Below, piece after piece: positions 25,520-34,797 of a stretch of 64,000 nt of DNA. The notes beneath the pieces are model-generated. The model ran no database searches, was not told the origin of the DNA, and saw nothing but the letters and a program-made list of their open reading frames with translations. This DNA comes from an uncultured Aquimarina sp. (GTDB lineage Bacteria > Bacteroidota > Bacteroidia > Flavobacteriales > Flavobacteriaceae): the NCBI GenBank assembly GCA_947498455.1, contig CANMKK010000025.1, forward strand, positions 1-64,000. Reading direction: 5' to 3'. Made by a program: the position numbers and the translations under genes. Numbering within the stretch: the stretch's first letter is position 1; the number at the start of each line of letters is the position of its first letter.

Positions 25520-26392
25520 ATGAATAATGATGTTACTTCTGTAACCCCTCCTAAAGGAAAACCCAAATGGTTACGTGTAAAACTACCTACAGGAAAAAAA
25601 TACACAGAACTAAGAGGATTAGTAGATAAATATAACTTACATACGATATGCACTTCAGGTAGTTGCCCTAACATGGGTGAATGCTGGAGTGAAGGTACAG
25701 CTACATTTATGATACTAGGTAATATATGTACTAGGTCGTGTGGCTTTTGCGGAGTAAAAACAGGTAGACCAGAAACTGTGGACTGGGAAGAACCAGAAAA
25801 AGTTGCTCGTTCTATAAAACTTATGAATATTAAGCACGCAGTAGTAACATCAGTCGATCGAGATGATCTTGCAGATGGAGGTTCAATAATATGGGCAGAA
25901 ACTATTCAAGCAATTCGTAGAATGAACCCAGAAACCACCTTAGAAACCCTTATTCCTGATTTCCAAGGAAAAACCAAAAATATTGATCGTATTATAGCTG
26001 TACACCCCGAAGTCGTATCCCATAATATGGAAACTGTAAAAAGATTGACCAGAGAAGTACGTATACAGGCTAAATATGAGCAAAGTCTTCAGGTATTAAA
26101 ATATTTAAAAGACAATGGCATAAATAGAACTAAAAGTGGAATTATGCTTGGGCTCGGAGAAAAAGAAGATGAAGTAATACAAACCCTTAAGGATCTAAGG
26201 TCTGTTGATCTTGATATTGTCACTATTGGTCAATATTTACAACCTAGCAAAAAACATTTACCAGTAAAACAGTTTATTACTCCAGATCAATTCAAAAAGT
26301 ATGAAGAAATTGGATTAGAAATGGGATTTAGACATGTGGAAAGTGGGGCATTAGTTCGATCCTCTTACAAAGCTCAAAAACACCTTACCTAA
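25520..26392 (+). CDS. lipA: Lipoyl synthase
   Basis: A 290-residue radical SAM enzyme that inserts two sulfurs into octanoyl groups on lipoyl domains. Both iron-sulfur clusters are visible: the auxiliary one in CTSGSCPNMGEC and the SAM one in CTRSCGFC (CxxxCxxC). The C-terminal motif VESGALVRSSYKA supplies the serine ligand of the auxiliary cluster. Length is normal. It is followed after 30 bp by gapA; a shared transcript is possible. Confidence 0.97.
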   Translation: MNNDVTSVTPPKGKPKWLRVKLPTGKKYTELRGLVDKYNLHTICTSGSCPNMGECWSEGTATFMILGNICTRSCGFCGVKTGRPETVDWEEPEKVARSIKLMNIKHAVVTSVDRDDLADGGSIIWAETIQAIRRMNPETTLETLIPDFQGKTKNIDRIIAVHPEVVSHNMETVKRLTREVRIQAKYEQSLQVLKYLKDNGINRTKSGIMLGLGEKEDEVIQTLKDLRSVDLDIVTIGQYLQPSKKHLPVKQFITPDQFKKYEEIGLEMGFRHVESGALVRSSYKAQKHLT

Positions 26393-26422
26393 ATAACTTA
26401 GAAGAACTCAAGAAAGGATCTA

Positions 26423-27427
26423 ATGGATACACCGATAAGAATTGCTATCAATGGTTTTGGTAGAATAGGACGTAATCTTTTAAGACTACTTATCAATCAT
26501 CCAACTATAGAAGTTGCCGCGATAAATGATCTTTCTGACACCAAAACATTAAGTCATCTATTAAAGTATGACAGTATTCACAGAGTCCTGAATCATGAGG
26601 TGTCTTATACCGAGGGTCATATATTGGTAAACAAAAAACCAATCCCTCTGTTAAACAAAAAAGATCCTGAGGAATGCAATTGGAAGCACTACAATATAGA
26701 TATTGTTATTGAAGCCACTGGGAAATTCAAAACCAGGGAAGCTGCAGAGAAACATCTAAAAGCCGGAGCAAAAAAAGTAATCCTATCTGCTCCCCCCATT
26801 GACGATTCGATAAAAGCTATTGTCCTTGGTGTGAATGAACACATTCTTGATGGATCAGAAACAATTATATCAAACGCATCTTGCACCACCAATAATGCAG
26901 CTCCGATGATAAAAGTAATTAATGAACTTTGCGGTATAGAACAAGCGTATATTACCACAATACATAGTTACACAACTGATCAGAGCCTACATGATCAACA
27001 TCATAGAGATCTAAGAAGAGCGAGAGCCGCAACTCAATCAATCGTGCCAACTACAACTGGTGCCGCCAAAGCACTTACTAAAATTTTCCCTGAATTAAGC
27101 GATGTCATAGGTGGATGCGGAATTAGAGTTCCGGTTCCCGATGGATCACTTACCGATATCACTTTTAATGTAAGAAAAGAGATTTCAATAGAAAAAATCA
27201 ATACTGCTTTCAAAAAAGCTTCAGAATCACATTTAAAAGGGATATTAGCATATACAGAAGACCCTATTGTATCCGTTGATATACTAGGAAATCCGCACTC
27301 TTGCCTTTTTGATTCTCTAATGACTTCGGTTATTGGAAAAATGGTAAAAATTATAGGGTGGTATGACAATGAAATTGGTTACAACAATAGAATAATTGAT
27401 TTAATCCTTTACATTTGTAAGAAATAA
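26423..27427 (+). CDS. gapA: Glyceraldehyde-3-phosphate dehydrogenase
   Basis: A 334-residue type I GAPDH. The N-terminal NAD-binding NGFGRIGRN, the catalytic cysteine in SNASCTTNNAAP and the phosphate-binding TTIHSYTTDQ are all present. The loop NDLSD indicates NAD preference. It catalyses the oxidative step of glycolysis or its reverse. A complete, ordinary copy; whether the genome carries others cannot be seen here. The hybrid kinase gene follows on the same strand after 30 bp. Confidence 0.96.
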   Translation: MDTPIRIAINGFGRIGRNLLRLLINHPTIEVAAINDLSDTKTLSHLLKYDSIHRVLNHEVSYTEGHILVNKKPIPLLNKKDPEECNWKHYNIDIVIEATGKFKTREAAEKHLKAGAKKVILSAPPIDDSIKAIVLGVNEHILDGSETIISNASCTTNNAAPMIKVINELCGIEQAYITTIHSYTTDQSLHDQHHRDLRRARAATQSIVPTTTGAAKALTKIFPELSDVIGGCGIRVPVPDGSLTDITFNVRKEISIEKINTAFKKASESHLKGILAYTEDPIVSVDILGNPHSCLFDSLMTSVIGKMVKIIGWYDNEIGYNNRIIDLILYICKK

Positions 27428-27457
27428 CTATATTAGTTGAGTTATTTTAAGCAAAAA

Positions 27458-29680
27458 ATGCCGGCCCAAATCAAACATTTTATAATTATCACCTTACTTA
27501 GCTGTAACTTTTTAGTTTTTTCACAAACTGAAAATGTAACACACAACACTAGTGTTAAAGATTCTATAGAAACGTATCTTACGAATGCATCCAATGCTAT
27601 AAACATTCCTCAGCTAGAGAAAGCTCTCTATAATATTACTATGGCTAATGAATTAGCCTTAAAACATAATAATAAAACATACAGAGCTAAAACTAATAGG
27701 GTGCTTGCGGAATTATATTTCATGCTTGGTGATTTTATTAGCGCCGAAGAAAGGATCATAAATGCAATAAAAATACAACGAAAAGAAAACGATCAAATTG
27801 CTTTAGCCAATTCATATAATATTTATGGAGCGATAAAGACAAAACTAAAAGACTTTAATACAGCTAAAAAACACTTAGGACAGGCTTTTTCATTAATTAC
27901 AGATAATAATCTAAAAAAATTAGAAGGCCCTCTTAAACTCAATCTTGGACTCCTGGCATTAGCTATGGATCAACCAAATATAGCCATCAAACATTTTAAT
28001 AGTGGTTTGCCTAGTATTAATTCTCAAGATCAATTCTATTATAAAGCCAAATTATATACAAATAAGGCAAGAGCACAAATGGATCTAAATCTATTAGATG
28101 AATCCATTGGCACGAATGACCTTGCTATGCAGATAGGTAAACAAATGAGATACCTAGAAATCCAGTCAGAAGGTTACGAACTTTATAGCCAGATCTACGA
28201 GAGTAAAAAAGATTACCAAAATTCCCTAAAAAACTTACGAATCCATCAACAATTTAATGACTCTTTATTCAATATTAGTCAAGAAATTATAGCCCAAGAT
28301 GCACGTGCAAAATTGAATATGGATGAGGATAAAGTGATTATAGAAGAACTCACTGAAGAAAACAAACAGCAACAAAAATCTCTTAAACTAGGTCGTTTAA
28401 CAACAATACTTAGCATTGCCCTTATCACTATTCTATCCTTACTTACACTATCATTATATAAAAACAATAATTTAAGAGCTCGAGCAAATGAGTTATTACA
28501 AAATAAAAACACTGAACTTATTTTAGCAAAAGAAAATGCAGAAAGAGCAAGCGAAGCTAAAGTTCAGTTCTTATCGACGATAACACACGAGCTTAGAACC
28601 CCTTTATATGCTGTTACCGGATTAACACATTTATTACTAGAAGAAAGTCCCACTCCCAACCAAAAAGAACATCTTAACTCCTTAAAGTTTTCTGGAGAAT
28701 ACCTACTATCTCTAATCAACAACATTCTTGATTTAAATAAATTAGAAGCCAAAAAAGTAGAAATTGAAAACACTTCTTTCAATCTTCAAAAAAGAATTAA
28801 CGACGTTTTGATTGCTTTAGGAAAATCAGCAAATGACAGAAACAATAAACTTCATTATACTTTTGATAAGACGATCCCTCCTAAATTAAAAGGTGACCCT
28901 TTAAAAATATCTCAAATTCTCATTAATTTAATAGGAAATTCGATAAAATTCACGCAGAATGGAGATATCTGGATTAACGTAAAAATGATCAATCATATAG
29001 ACAATAAAGTCTTCCTTAATTTTGAAATTAAAGATAATGGTGTTGGCATTTCGGACAAAAAGCAACAGAGTATTTTTGAAAATTTCACTCAGGGTTCTGT
29101 ACAAATAAACAGAAAATTTGGAGGTACTGGATTAGGGCTTTCAATTGTAAAGAACTTGCTATCATTAATGGATAGCGAAATAAAACTAGAAAGTCAATTA
29201 GGCCTTGGGTCTAAATTTCATTTCGACTTAAGGTTTGAAGTATTTAAAGATCCTTCAACAAACTATCAAGAAGAAGCCAAATTAATTGATTATGAAATCA
29301 TGGTAGACAAAAGAGTATTAGTTGTCGAAGACAATAAAATTAATCAGCTCATTACACGAAAAATTTTAGAAAAAAATAAAATGATTTGTGATGTAGCAGA
29401 TAATGGTGATATTGCTGTAAACAAAGCTAAAAATGATACATTTGATTTAATTCTAATGGACATTCATATGCCTGGTATAAGTGGTATAGAAGCAACCAGA
29501 CAAATAAGACAGTTCAACACAGAAATTCCTATTGTAGCTCTAACCGCAGTAACCCTTGATGATAATTTAGACGAATTCTATAATAACGGATTCAATGATA
29601 TCATCCCAAAGCCATATAAAACAGAGGAATTTTTCACAAAACTCCATAAAGCTTTTTTTAAAAAAGAAACTACCTCATAA
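27458..29680 (+). CDS. TPR-containing hybrid sensor histidine kinase/response regulator
   Basis: A 740-residue one-chain phosphorelay. Order of parts: signal peptide, TPR repeats in the periplasm (about residues 30-270), a coiled coil, one membrane helix (about 308-330), HisKA with STITHELRTP (H377), HATPase with N box NLIGNSIKFT and G boxes DNGVGIS and GGTGLGLS, and a C-terminal receiver with D668 in LILMDIHMPG. The output DNA-binding part is missing, so a separate regulator must receive the signal. I use the ATG at 27458; the longer frame begins at TTG. Such TPR hybrid kinases are typical of Bacteroidota. Confidence 0.9.
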   Translation: MPAQIKHFIIITLLSCNFLVFSQTENVTHNTSVKDSIETYLTNASNAINIPQLEKALYNITMANELALKHNNKTYRAKTNRVLAELYFMLGDFISAEERIINAIKIQRKENDQIALANSYNIYGAIKTKLKDFNTAKKHLGQAFSLITDNNLKKLEGPLKLNLGLLALAMDQPNIAIKHFNSGLPSINSQDQFYYKAKLYTNKARAQMDLNLLDESIGTNDLAMQIGKQMRYLEIQSEGYELYSQIYESKKDYQNSLKNLRIHQQFNDSLFNISQEIIAQDARAKLNMDEDKVIIEELTEENKQQQKSLKLGRLTTILSIALITILSLLTLSLYKNNNLRARANELLQNKNTELILAKENAERASEAKVQFLSTITHELRTPLYAVTGLTHLLLEESPTPNQKEHLNSLKFSGEYLLSLINNILDLNKLEAKKVEIENTSFNLQKRINDVLIALGKSANDRNNKLHYTFDKTIPPKLKGDPLKISQILINLIGNSIKFTQNGDIWINVKMINHIDNKVFLNFEIKDNGVGISDKKQQSIFENFTQGSVQINRKFGGTGLGLSIVKNLLSLMDSEIKLESQLGLGSKFHFDLRFEVFKDPSTNYQEEAKLIDYEIMVDKRVLVVEDNKINQLITRKILEKNKMICDVADNGDIAVNKAKNDTFDLILMDIHMPGISGIEATRQIRQFNTEIPIVALTAVTLDDNLDEFYNNGFNDIIPKPYKTEEFFTKLHKAFFKKETTS

Positions 29681-29706
29681 AGCTACTGACAACTGTCTTT
29701 AAAATA

Positions 29707-30717
29707 TTACCTTGCTATATACTCTATTATTTTTTTATCAAAAATATCAGAACCAGCAACAAATTGCATAGCAATTGATTGATACCATAAATCAGCATCT
29801 ACAAAACTAGGTCTCAATCTCATATAATCTTTCTCAGTGGTCACTATAAATTCATGCTTTTTTAATTCTTCAATCTCTTTTGTACTAAAATTGTGATGAT
29901 CTGGATAATTAATATGATTAAATCTTAATCCCAGTGAAGAATAGTATTCAATTAATGGTTTCGGATTAGCAATACCTGTAACCAACGTAAAATTAATATC
30001 CTTTAAAAAACTAACAGAACGTTTACCTGTTTCATTCACAATTTCATCACTATACACTATAGTAGAAAACAATACCAATTGATTTAAACCAAGATTCAAT
30101 TTTTTAGTGATGCTATCTTTATCACTTTTACTTATATTTTCAGGACATTTAGTTACAATGATTATATCCGCTCGATCGGCACCACTTCGTGGCTCCCTTA
30201 GATTTCCTGTTGGCAATAAGATATCATTACAATACAAATCGTAATATGCCGTAAGTAAAATATAAAACCCCGCTTGCACTTTACGATGCTGATATGCATC
30301 ATCTAAAAGAATAACTTCTGGTTTCGACATAAGAGTTCTCAATTCCGAAATACCATTGCGGCGATCACCATCTACCCCCACAATTATATCAGGAAATTTA
30401 GTTTTAAATTGCAAGGGCTCATCTCCAACATCTTTAGCCCTGGAATCTTGTTCTACGACCTGAAAACCTTGTGTTTCCCTCTTATACCCCCTGCTTAAAG
30501 TTGCTATATGATTCCTTTCCTTTTTTAGCAAACGAATCAGATACTCTATCATTGGCGATTTCCCTGTACCTCCTACACTTAGATTTCCTACTGCAATTAC
30601 CGGAAAATCATATGTAACCGATTTCTTAATATCCCAATCATATAACTTATTTCGGAGCCATGTTACCAAATAATATATCGGAACAATGGGCAAAAGAAAT
30701 TTTCGTAGTAAATTCAA
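29707..30717 (-). CDS. lpxK: Tetraacyldisaccharide 4'-kinase
   Basis: A 336-residue inner-membrane kinase that phosphorylates the lipid A precursor at the 4' position. An N-terminal membrane helix is followed by a Walker A in VGNLSVGGTGKSP, with the conserved DDAYQHR and the C-terminal TTEKDYMRL. It starts at TTG (30717); I see no ATG that would keep the N-terminal helix. It is convergent with the hybrid kinase gene and shares no clear terminator with it. Confidence 0.95.
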   Translation of the reverse strand: MNLLRKFLLPIVPIYYLVTWLRNKLYDWDIKKSVTYDFPVIAVGNLSVGGTGKSPMIEYLIRLLKKERNHIATLSRGYKRETQGFQVVEQDSRAKDVGDEPLQFKTKFPDIIVGVDGDRRNGISELRTLMSKPEVILLDDAYQHRKVQAGFYILLTAYYDLYCNDILLPTGNLREPRSGADRADIIIVTKCPENISKSDKDSITKKLNLGLNQLVLFSTIVYSDEIVNETGKRSVSFLKDINFTLVTGIANPKPLIEYYSSLGLRFNHINYPDHHNFSTKEIEELKKHEFIVTTEKDYMRLRPSFVDADLWYQSIAMQFVAGSDIFDKKIIEYIAR

Positions 30718-30876
30718 AATTTTAAAATGTTTTACTCCATTTATGATTTGAATTTACTTTTACAATGAATTCAACCAATAAATGATATTATACTATTTAT
30801 TGACAAATGTATAAAACGAAACTTTGATTATTGACAAAAGTTTTTTTACATTCATTTTCAATTAAAAACACTACAA

Positions 30877-31971
30877 ATGCAAATAAAGGAGGTTATACAA
30901 CATCTTGAAAAATTAGCTCCAATGGCATATGCCGAAGATTTTGACAATGTCGGGCTATTAGTAGGCGATAAAAATACAGATGTCACAGGAATATTAGTGA
31001 CATTAGATACTTTAGAAAGTACTATTGATGAAGCAATACAAAAACAATGCAATTTGATAATAAGTTTTCACCCTATTGTATTTAAAGGTATCAAAAAGTT
31101 TAACGGTTCTAATTATGTAGAACGTGTAGTAATCAAAGCAATTAAACACGATATTTCAATTTTTGCAATTCACACAGCCTTAGACAATGCTTTACAAGGC
31201 GTTAACAATATGATGTGCGAGCAATTACAACTCGTTAATCGCAAAATACTTATTCCAAAAAACGATACCATAAAAAAACTAATCACCTATGTACCCACCA
31301 AAGAAGCTCAATCCTTATTATCGAAATTATTTGAAGCTGGAGCCGGAAGTATTGGCAATTATGACAACTGTAGTTTTTTAACAGAAGGTACGGGAACTTT
31401 TAGAGCATCCGAAAAAGCAAATCCTTCTATCGGAGAAATAGGCAAAATACATCAAGAGCAAGAAGTTCAAATACAGATAACATACCCTAAGCATAAAGAA
31501 AATACTATTCTCAAAGCTCTTTTTGACAATCACTCTTATGAAGAAGTTGCCTATGAAATAAGCACTCTGGAAAACAGAAATCAAAATATTGGCATGGGTA
31601 TGATAGGAGAACTACCTAAAGAAATGGATGAAATTATTTTTTTAAAACACATCAAAAAAGTTTTTAAAACTGGCTGCGTACGCCATTCTGCTTTATTAGG
31701 CAAGCCAATAAAAAAAGTAGCTGTATTAGGTGGCAGCGGAAGTTTCGCCATTAGAGACGCACAACACGCTGGGGCTGATGTATTTATTACTGCAGATCTA
31801 AAATATCATCAATTTTACGAAGCAGAAGAAAAACTTATTTTAGCAGATATCGGACATTATGAAAGCGAACAATACACAAAAAACTTAATTGTTAGTTATC
31901 TTAGAAAAAAAATCAGTAATTTTGCAATCGTTTTATCGGATAAAAATACCAATCCCATTCAATACATATAA
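30877..31971 (+). CDS. Nif3-like dinuclear metal centre protein
   Basis: A 364-residue protein of the Nif3/YbgI family, a hexameric ring that binds two metal ions. ISFHPIVFKG carries the first histidine pair, AIHTALDNA the next, and GHYESE near the C-terminus the last. A central insert (about residues 125-230) is the PII-like domain found in the long form of the family. The biochemical role is unsettled; GTP cyclohydrolase-type annotations are old guesses. It is followed after 3 bp by the coiled-coil gene, a pair widely kept together. Confidence 0.93.
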   Translation: MQIKEVIQHLEKLAPMAYAEDFDNVGLLVGDKNTDVTGILVTLDTLESTIDEAIQKQCNLIISFHPIVFKGIKKFNGSNYVERVVIKAIKHDISIFAIHTALDNALQGVNNMMCEQLQLVNRKILIPKNDTIKKLITYVPTKEAQSLLSKLFEAGAGSIGNYDNCSFLTEGTGTFRASEKANPSIGEIGKIHQEQEVQIQITYPKHKENTILKALFDNHSYEEVAYEISTLENRNQNIGMGMIGELPKEMDEIIFLKHIKKVFKTGCVRHSALLGKPIKKVAVLGGSGSFAIRDAQHAGADVFITADLKYHQFYEAEEKLILADIGHYESEQYTKNLIVSYLRKKISNFAIVLSDKNTNPIQYI

Positions 31972-31974
31972 AAT

Positions 31975-32754
31975 ATGGCAAAGAAAGAAGTTACTGTTGA
32001 GCAAAAATTAAGAGCACTATACGATTTGCAATTAATTGACTCTAGAGTTGATGAGATCAGAAATGTACGTGGAGAACTCCCTTTAGAAGTTGAGGATCTT
32101 GAAGATGAAGTAGCCGGATTAAACAAAAGACTAGAAACATTAAACGATAGTCTTACAACTATAGATGAGGAAATTAAAAAGAAAAAAAACCTGATCGAAG
32201 AAGCTAAAGTACTTATAAAAAAGTATGGTGAGCAACAAAAAAATGTAAGAAACAATCGTGAATACAATTCCCTGAGCAAGGAGATGGAATTTCAGGAATT
32301 AGAAATCCAACTATCAGAAAAACACATCAAAGAATTCAAAGCTCAGATTCTCCAGAAAAACGAAATCATTGACCAAACGAAAAAACGTTTAGAAGAAAGA
32401 GACACACACCTTTCTCACAAAAAAGGAGAACTTGATGCAATTCTTGCTGAAACCGAAAAAGAAGAAAAAGCATTAATTGCGAAATCTGAAGACTACCAAA
32501 AAGATATCGAAGAAAGACTTGTTCTAGCTTATAGAAGAATTAGAAAAAATGTAAAAAACGGATTAGCCGTAGTACCTATCGAGCGTGGGGCTTCTGGAGG
32601 TTCTTTTTTCACTATTCCTCCACAGGTTCAAATGGAAATTGCTTCTCGTAAAAAAATCATCACAGATGAGCATAGCGGTCGTATCCTAGTAGATCAAGCG
32701 CTTGCACAAGAGCAAAAAGAAAAAATGGAAACACTTTTTTCTAAGTTATCATAA
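31975..32754 (+). CDS. Coiled-coil protein with cysteine-less zinc-ribbon-like tail
   Basis: A 259-residue protein: a long coiled coil (about residues 15-180) followed by a domain that aligns with the C4-type zinc ribbon of its family. In this copy the four cysteines are all replaced: the tail reads RGASGGSFFTIPPQ and DEHSGRILVD where CxxC pairs are expected. It therefore cannot bind zinc in that way. It is partnered with Nif3-like upstream, and a strong terminator ends the two-gene operon. The role is unknown. Confidence 0.87.
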   Translation: MAKKEVTVEQKLRALYDLQLIDSRVDEIRNVRGELPLEVEDLEDEVAGLNKRLETLNDSLTTIDEEIKKKKNLIEEAKVLIKKYGEQQKNVRNNREYNSLSKEMEFQELEIQLSEKHIKEFKAQILQKNEIIDQTKKRLEERDTHLSHKKGELDAILAETEKEEKALIAKSEDYQKDIEERLVLAYRRIRKNVKNGLAVVPIERGASGGSFFTIPPQVQMEIASRKKIITDEHSGRILVDQALAQEQKEKMETLFSKLS

Positions 32755-32778
32755 GAAGTAACTTTATATAAAGAAACT

Positions 32779-32803
32779 GCCTCGGTCTTTCCGAGGCTTT
32801 TTT
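32779..32803 (+). terminator. Terminator of the Nif3-like operon
   Basis: A GC-rich 7-bp stem (GCCTCGG with CCGAGGC), TCTTT loop and a run of seven T residues lie 25 nt after the stop codon. Confidence 0.92.
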
Positions 32804-32900
32804 ATACCCTGTTTTTTTTTCATTCAACAGCTTACATCATATAAATCTCAAAAAAGATGTATCTTACCACATACGACCAAGAACAAAAGCAACTAATTTT

Positions 32901-34139
32901 ATGTTCTCCATCTTAATAATTGGCAATGTATGGCCTGAACCAAATTCATCTGCAGCTGGGAGCAGAATGCTACAGCTACTAGAATTATTTTCTTTACAAA
33001 ACTGGAAAACAACCTTTGCAAGTACCGCTTCAGAAAGTCAACACATGCACAACATAGAAGAATTAGGAATTTCCAAAATCTCAATCGAAATCAACAACGC
33101 AAGTTTTGACAATTTTATCCTGAAATTAAATCCAGACATTGTCATTTTTGATCGTTTTATGACTGAAGAACAATTTGGATGGAGAATTAGCAAACACCTC
33201 CCTAATGCTTTAAAAATACTAAATACAGAAGACCTACACTCTTTAAGAAAAACAAGAGAACAAGCTTTCAAGCTAGGAAAAGAATTCCAATACAAAGACC
33301 TTATAAAAAACGATATAACAAAAAGAGAAATCGCAAGTATATACAGATCCGATCTGTCATTGATCATTTCTGATTTTGAAATAAAGCTTTTACGAAATTT
33401 TTTTAAAATCAAAAAAAGCCAACTCCTCTACCTTCCTTTTCTATTCCATCCTATCACTCCTGAATTACAGGAAAATTGGCCCAACTATAACCAAAGAAAC
33501 CACTTTATCACTATAGGTAATTTTAGACATGAACCAAATTGGGATAGTGTCCTATACCTAAAAGAAACTATATGGCCTTTAATAAAAAAACAACTACCAC
33601 AAGCAGAACTTTATATCTACGGAGCATACCCTCCACCAAAAGCCACTCAATTACACAACCCTAACCAAGGATTCCACATAAAAGGATGGACAAATAACTC
33701 CAAAGAAGTAATGCAACAAGCAAAAGTATGCCTTGCACCTTTACGGTTTGGAGCAGGAATCAAAGGCAAACTAGCCGAAGCAATGCTTTGTGGAACCCCA
33801 AGCATAACTACAAATATCGGTGCAGAAGGAATGCTTAACAAAAAAAATAAATGGAATGGTCAAATAGCAAATGATCCTTATGAATTTGCAAATGCTGCCG
33901 TAAAACTATATACCAATGTTGAATTATGGAAGCAATCTCAACAATATGGTGTGGAAATTATAAATACACGTTTTAAAAAAGAACAATATAACGACTTACT
34001 GATCAAACGTATTAAAAAACTCAAATCAAATATAGAAAAACATCGCTCTAAAAATTTCATGGGCTCACTCCTGCAATACCACACATTACGGAGCACAGAA
34101 TTCATGTCTCGATGGATAGAGGAGAAAAACAAACCCTAA
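32901..34139 (+). CDS. Glycosyltransferase (GT4-like)
   Basis: A 412-residue cytoplasmic glycosyltransferase of the GT-B fold. The C-terminal half shows the GT4 pattern: ITIGNFRHEPNWD at the start of the second domain, FHIKGW, and LAPLRFGAGIKGKLAEAM with the sugar-nucleotide-binding glutamate. The N-terminal IIGNVWPEPNSSAAG is the acceptor-side loop. The sugar and acceptor are unknown. It stands alone, and no polysaccharide cluster surrounds it. Confidence 0.82.
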   Translation: MFSILIIGNVWPEPNSSAAGSRMLQLLELFSLQNWKTTFASTASESQHMHNIEELGISKISIEINNASFDNFILKLNPDIVIFDRFMTEEQFGWRISKHLPNALKILNTEDLHSLRKTREQAFKLGKEFQYKDLIKNDITKREIASIYRSDLSLIISDFEIKLLRNFFKIKKSQLLYLPFLFHPITPELQENWPNYNQRNHFITIGNFRHEPNWDSVLYLKETIWPLIKKQLPQAELYIYGAYPPPKATQLHNPNQGFHIKGWTNNSKEVMQQAKVCLAPLRFGAGIKGKLAEAMLCGTPSITTNIGAEGMLNKKNKWNGQIANDPYEFANAAVKLYTNVELWKQSQQYGVEIINTRFKKEQYNDLLIKRIKKLKSNIEKHRSKNFMGSLLQYHTLRSTEFMSRWIEEKNKP

Positions 34140-34165
34140 TCCTAAAACATCCAGAAACACAACAA

Positions 34166-34199
34166 AATAAGCTCCTTTGTAATCACAAAGGAGCTTATT
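34166..34199. terminator. Bidirectional terminator
   Basis: A perfect 15-bp stem (34166-34180 with 34185-34199) with an AATC loop lies between the convergent glycosyltransferase and rpsT genes. Confidence 0.88.
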
Positions 34200-34221
34200 G
34201 TATTATAAAAAGGTCTTTCTA

Positions 34222-34470
34222 TTAAAGAGCAGCTACATGCTTAGCTAATTTTGACTTAAGGTTAGCAGCTTTATTATCATGGATAATATTACGTTTTGCT
34301 AATCTATCGATCATAGAAACCACAGAAGGAAACAAAGTCTCAGCCTCTTTCTTATCAGCTTCACGTAATTTCTTTATAGCATTACGTGTAGTTTTATGCT
34401 GATATCTATTTCTAAGACGCTTAGTCTCATTACTTCTAATTCTCTTTAATGCTGACTTATGATTTGCCAT
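34222..34470 (-). CDS. rpsT: 30S ribosomal protein S20
   Basis: An 82-residue basic protein with the S20 pattern: MANHKSALKRIRSNE at the start, a helical KRLRNRYQHKTTRNAIKKL region and NIIHDNKAANLKSKLAKHV at the end. It binds 16S rRNA in the small subunit. Monocistronic, lying downstream of the tRNA pair on the same strand. Confidence 0.97.
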   Translation of the reverse strand: MANHKSALKRIRSNETKRLRNRYQHKTTRNAIKKLREADKKEAETLFPSVVSMIDRLAKRNIIHDNKAANLKSKLAKHVAAL

Positions 34471-34503
34471 CTTTTCTTTAGTTAATTTTTTACTATAAAA
34501 TCG

Positions 34504-34575
34504 TAGCCCGTAGGGGAATCGAACCCCTCTTACCAGGATGAAAACCTGGCGTCCTAGCCGATAGACGAACGGGCC
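34504..34575 (-). tRNA. tRNA-Glu (anticodon TTC), copy A
   Basis: A full cloverleaf on the minus strand: acceptor stem GGCCCGT with ACGGGCT, an anticodon arm CCAGG-TTTTCAT-CCTGG giving anticodon TTC, and a T arm AGGGG-TTCGATT-CCCCT. CCA is not encoded. It is identical to copy B. Confidence 0.97.
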
Positions 34576-34645
34576 ATTTTTGCCTCTTTTTCAAAGACTG
34601 CAAATTTAAAGTATTTACTATAAATTTGCAATTATTTTTTATTCG

Positions 34646-34717
34646 TAGCCCGTAGGGGAATCGAACCCCTCTTACCAGGATGAAAACCTGGCGTCCTAGC
34701 CGATAGACGAACGGGCC
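34646..34717 (-). tRNA. tRNA-Glu (anticodon TTC), copy B
   Basis: Identical over all 72 nt to copy A, 70 bp apart in tandem on the minus strand; probably one transcript followed by rpsT. Recent duplication or ongoing conversion keeps the two the same. Confidence 0.97.
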
Positions 34718-34797
34718 ATAGTTGTTTGCCTAATTGCGGATGCAAAAATACAACTATTTTTTAATCGCGCAAGTGTTATTTTATTTTTTTCTAAAAA

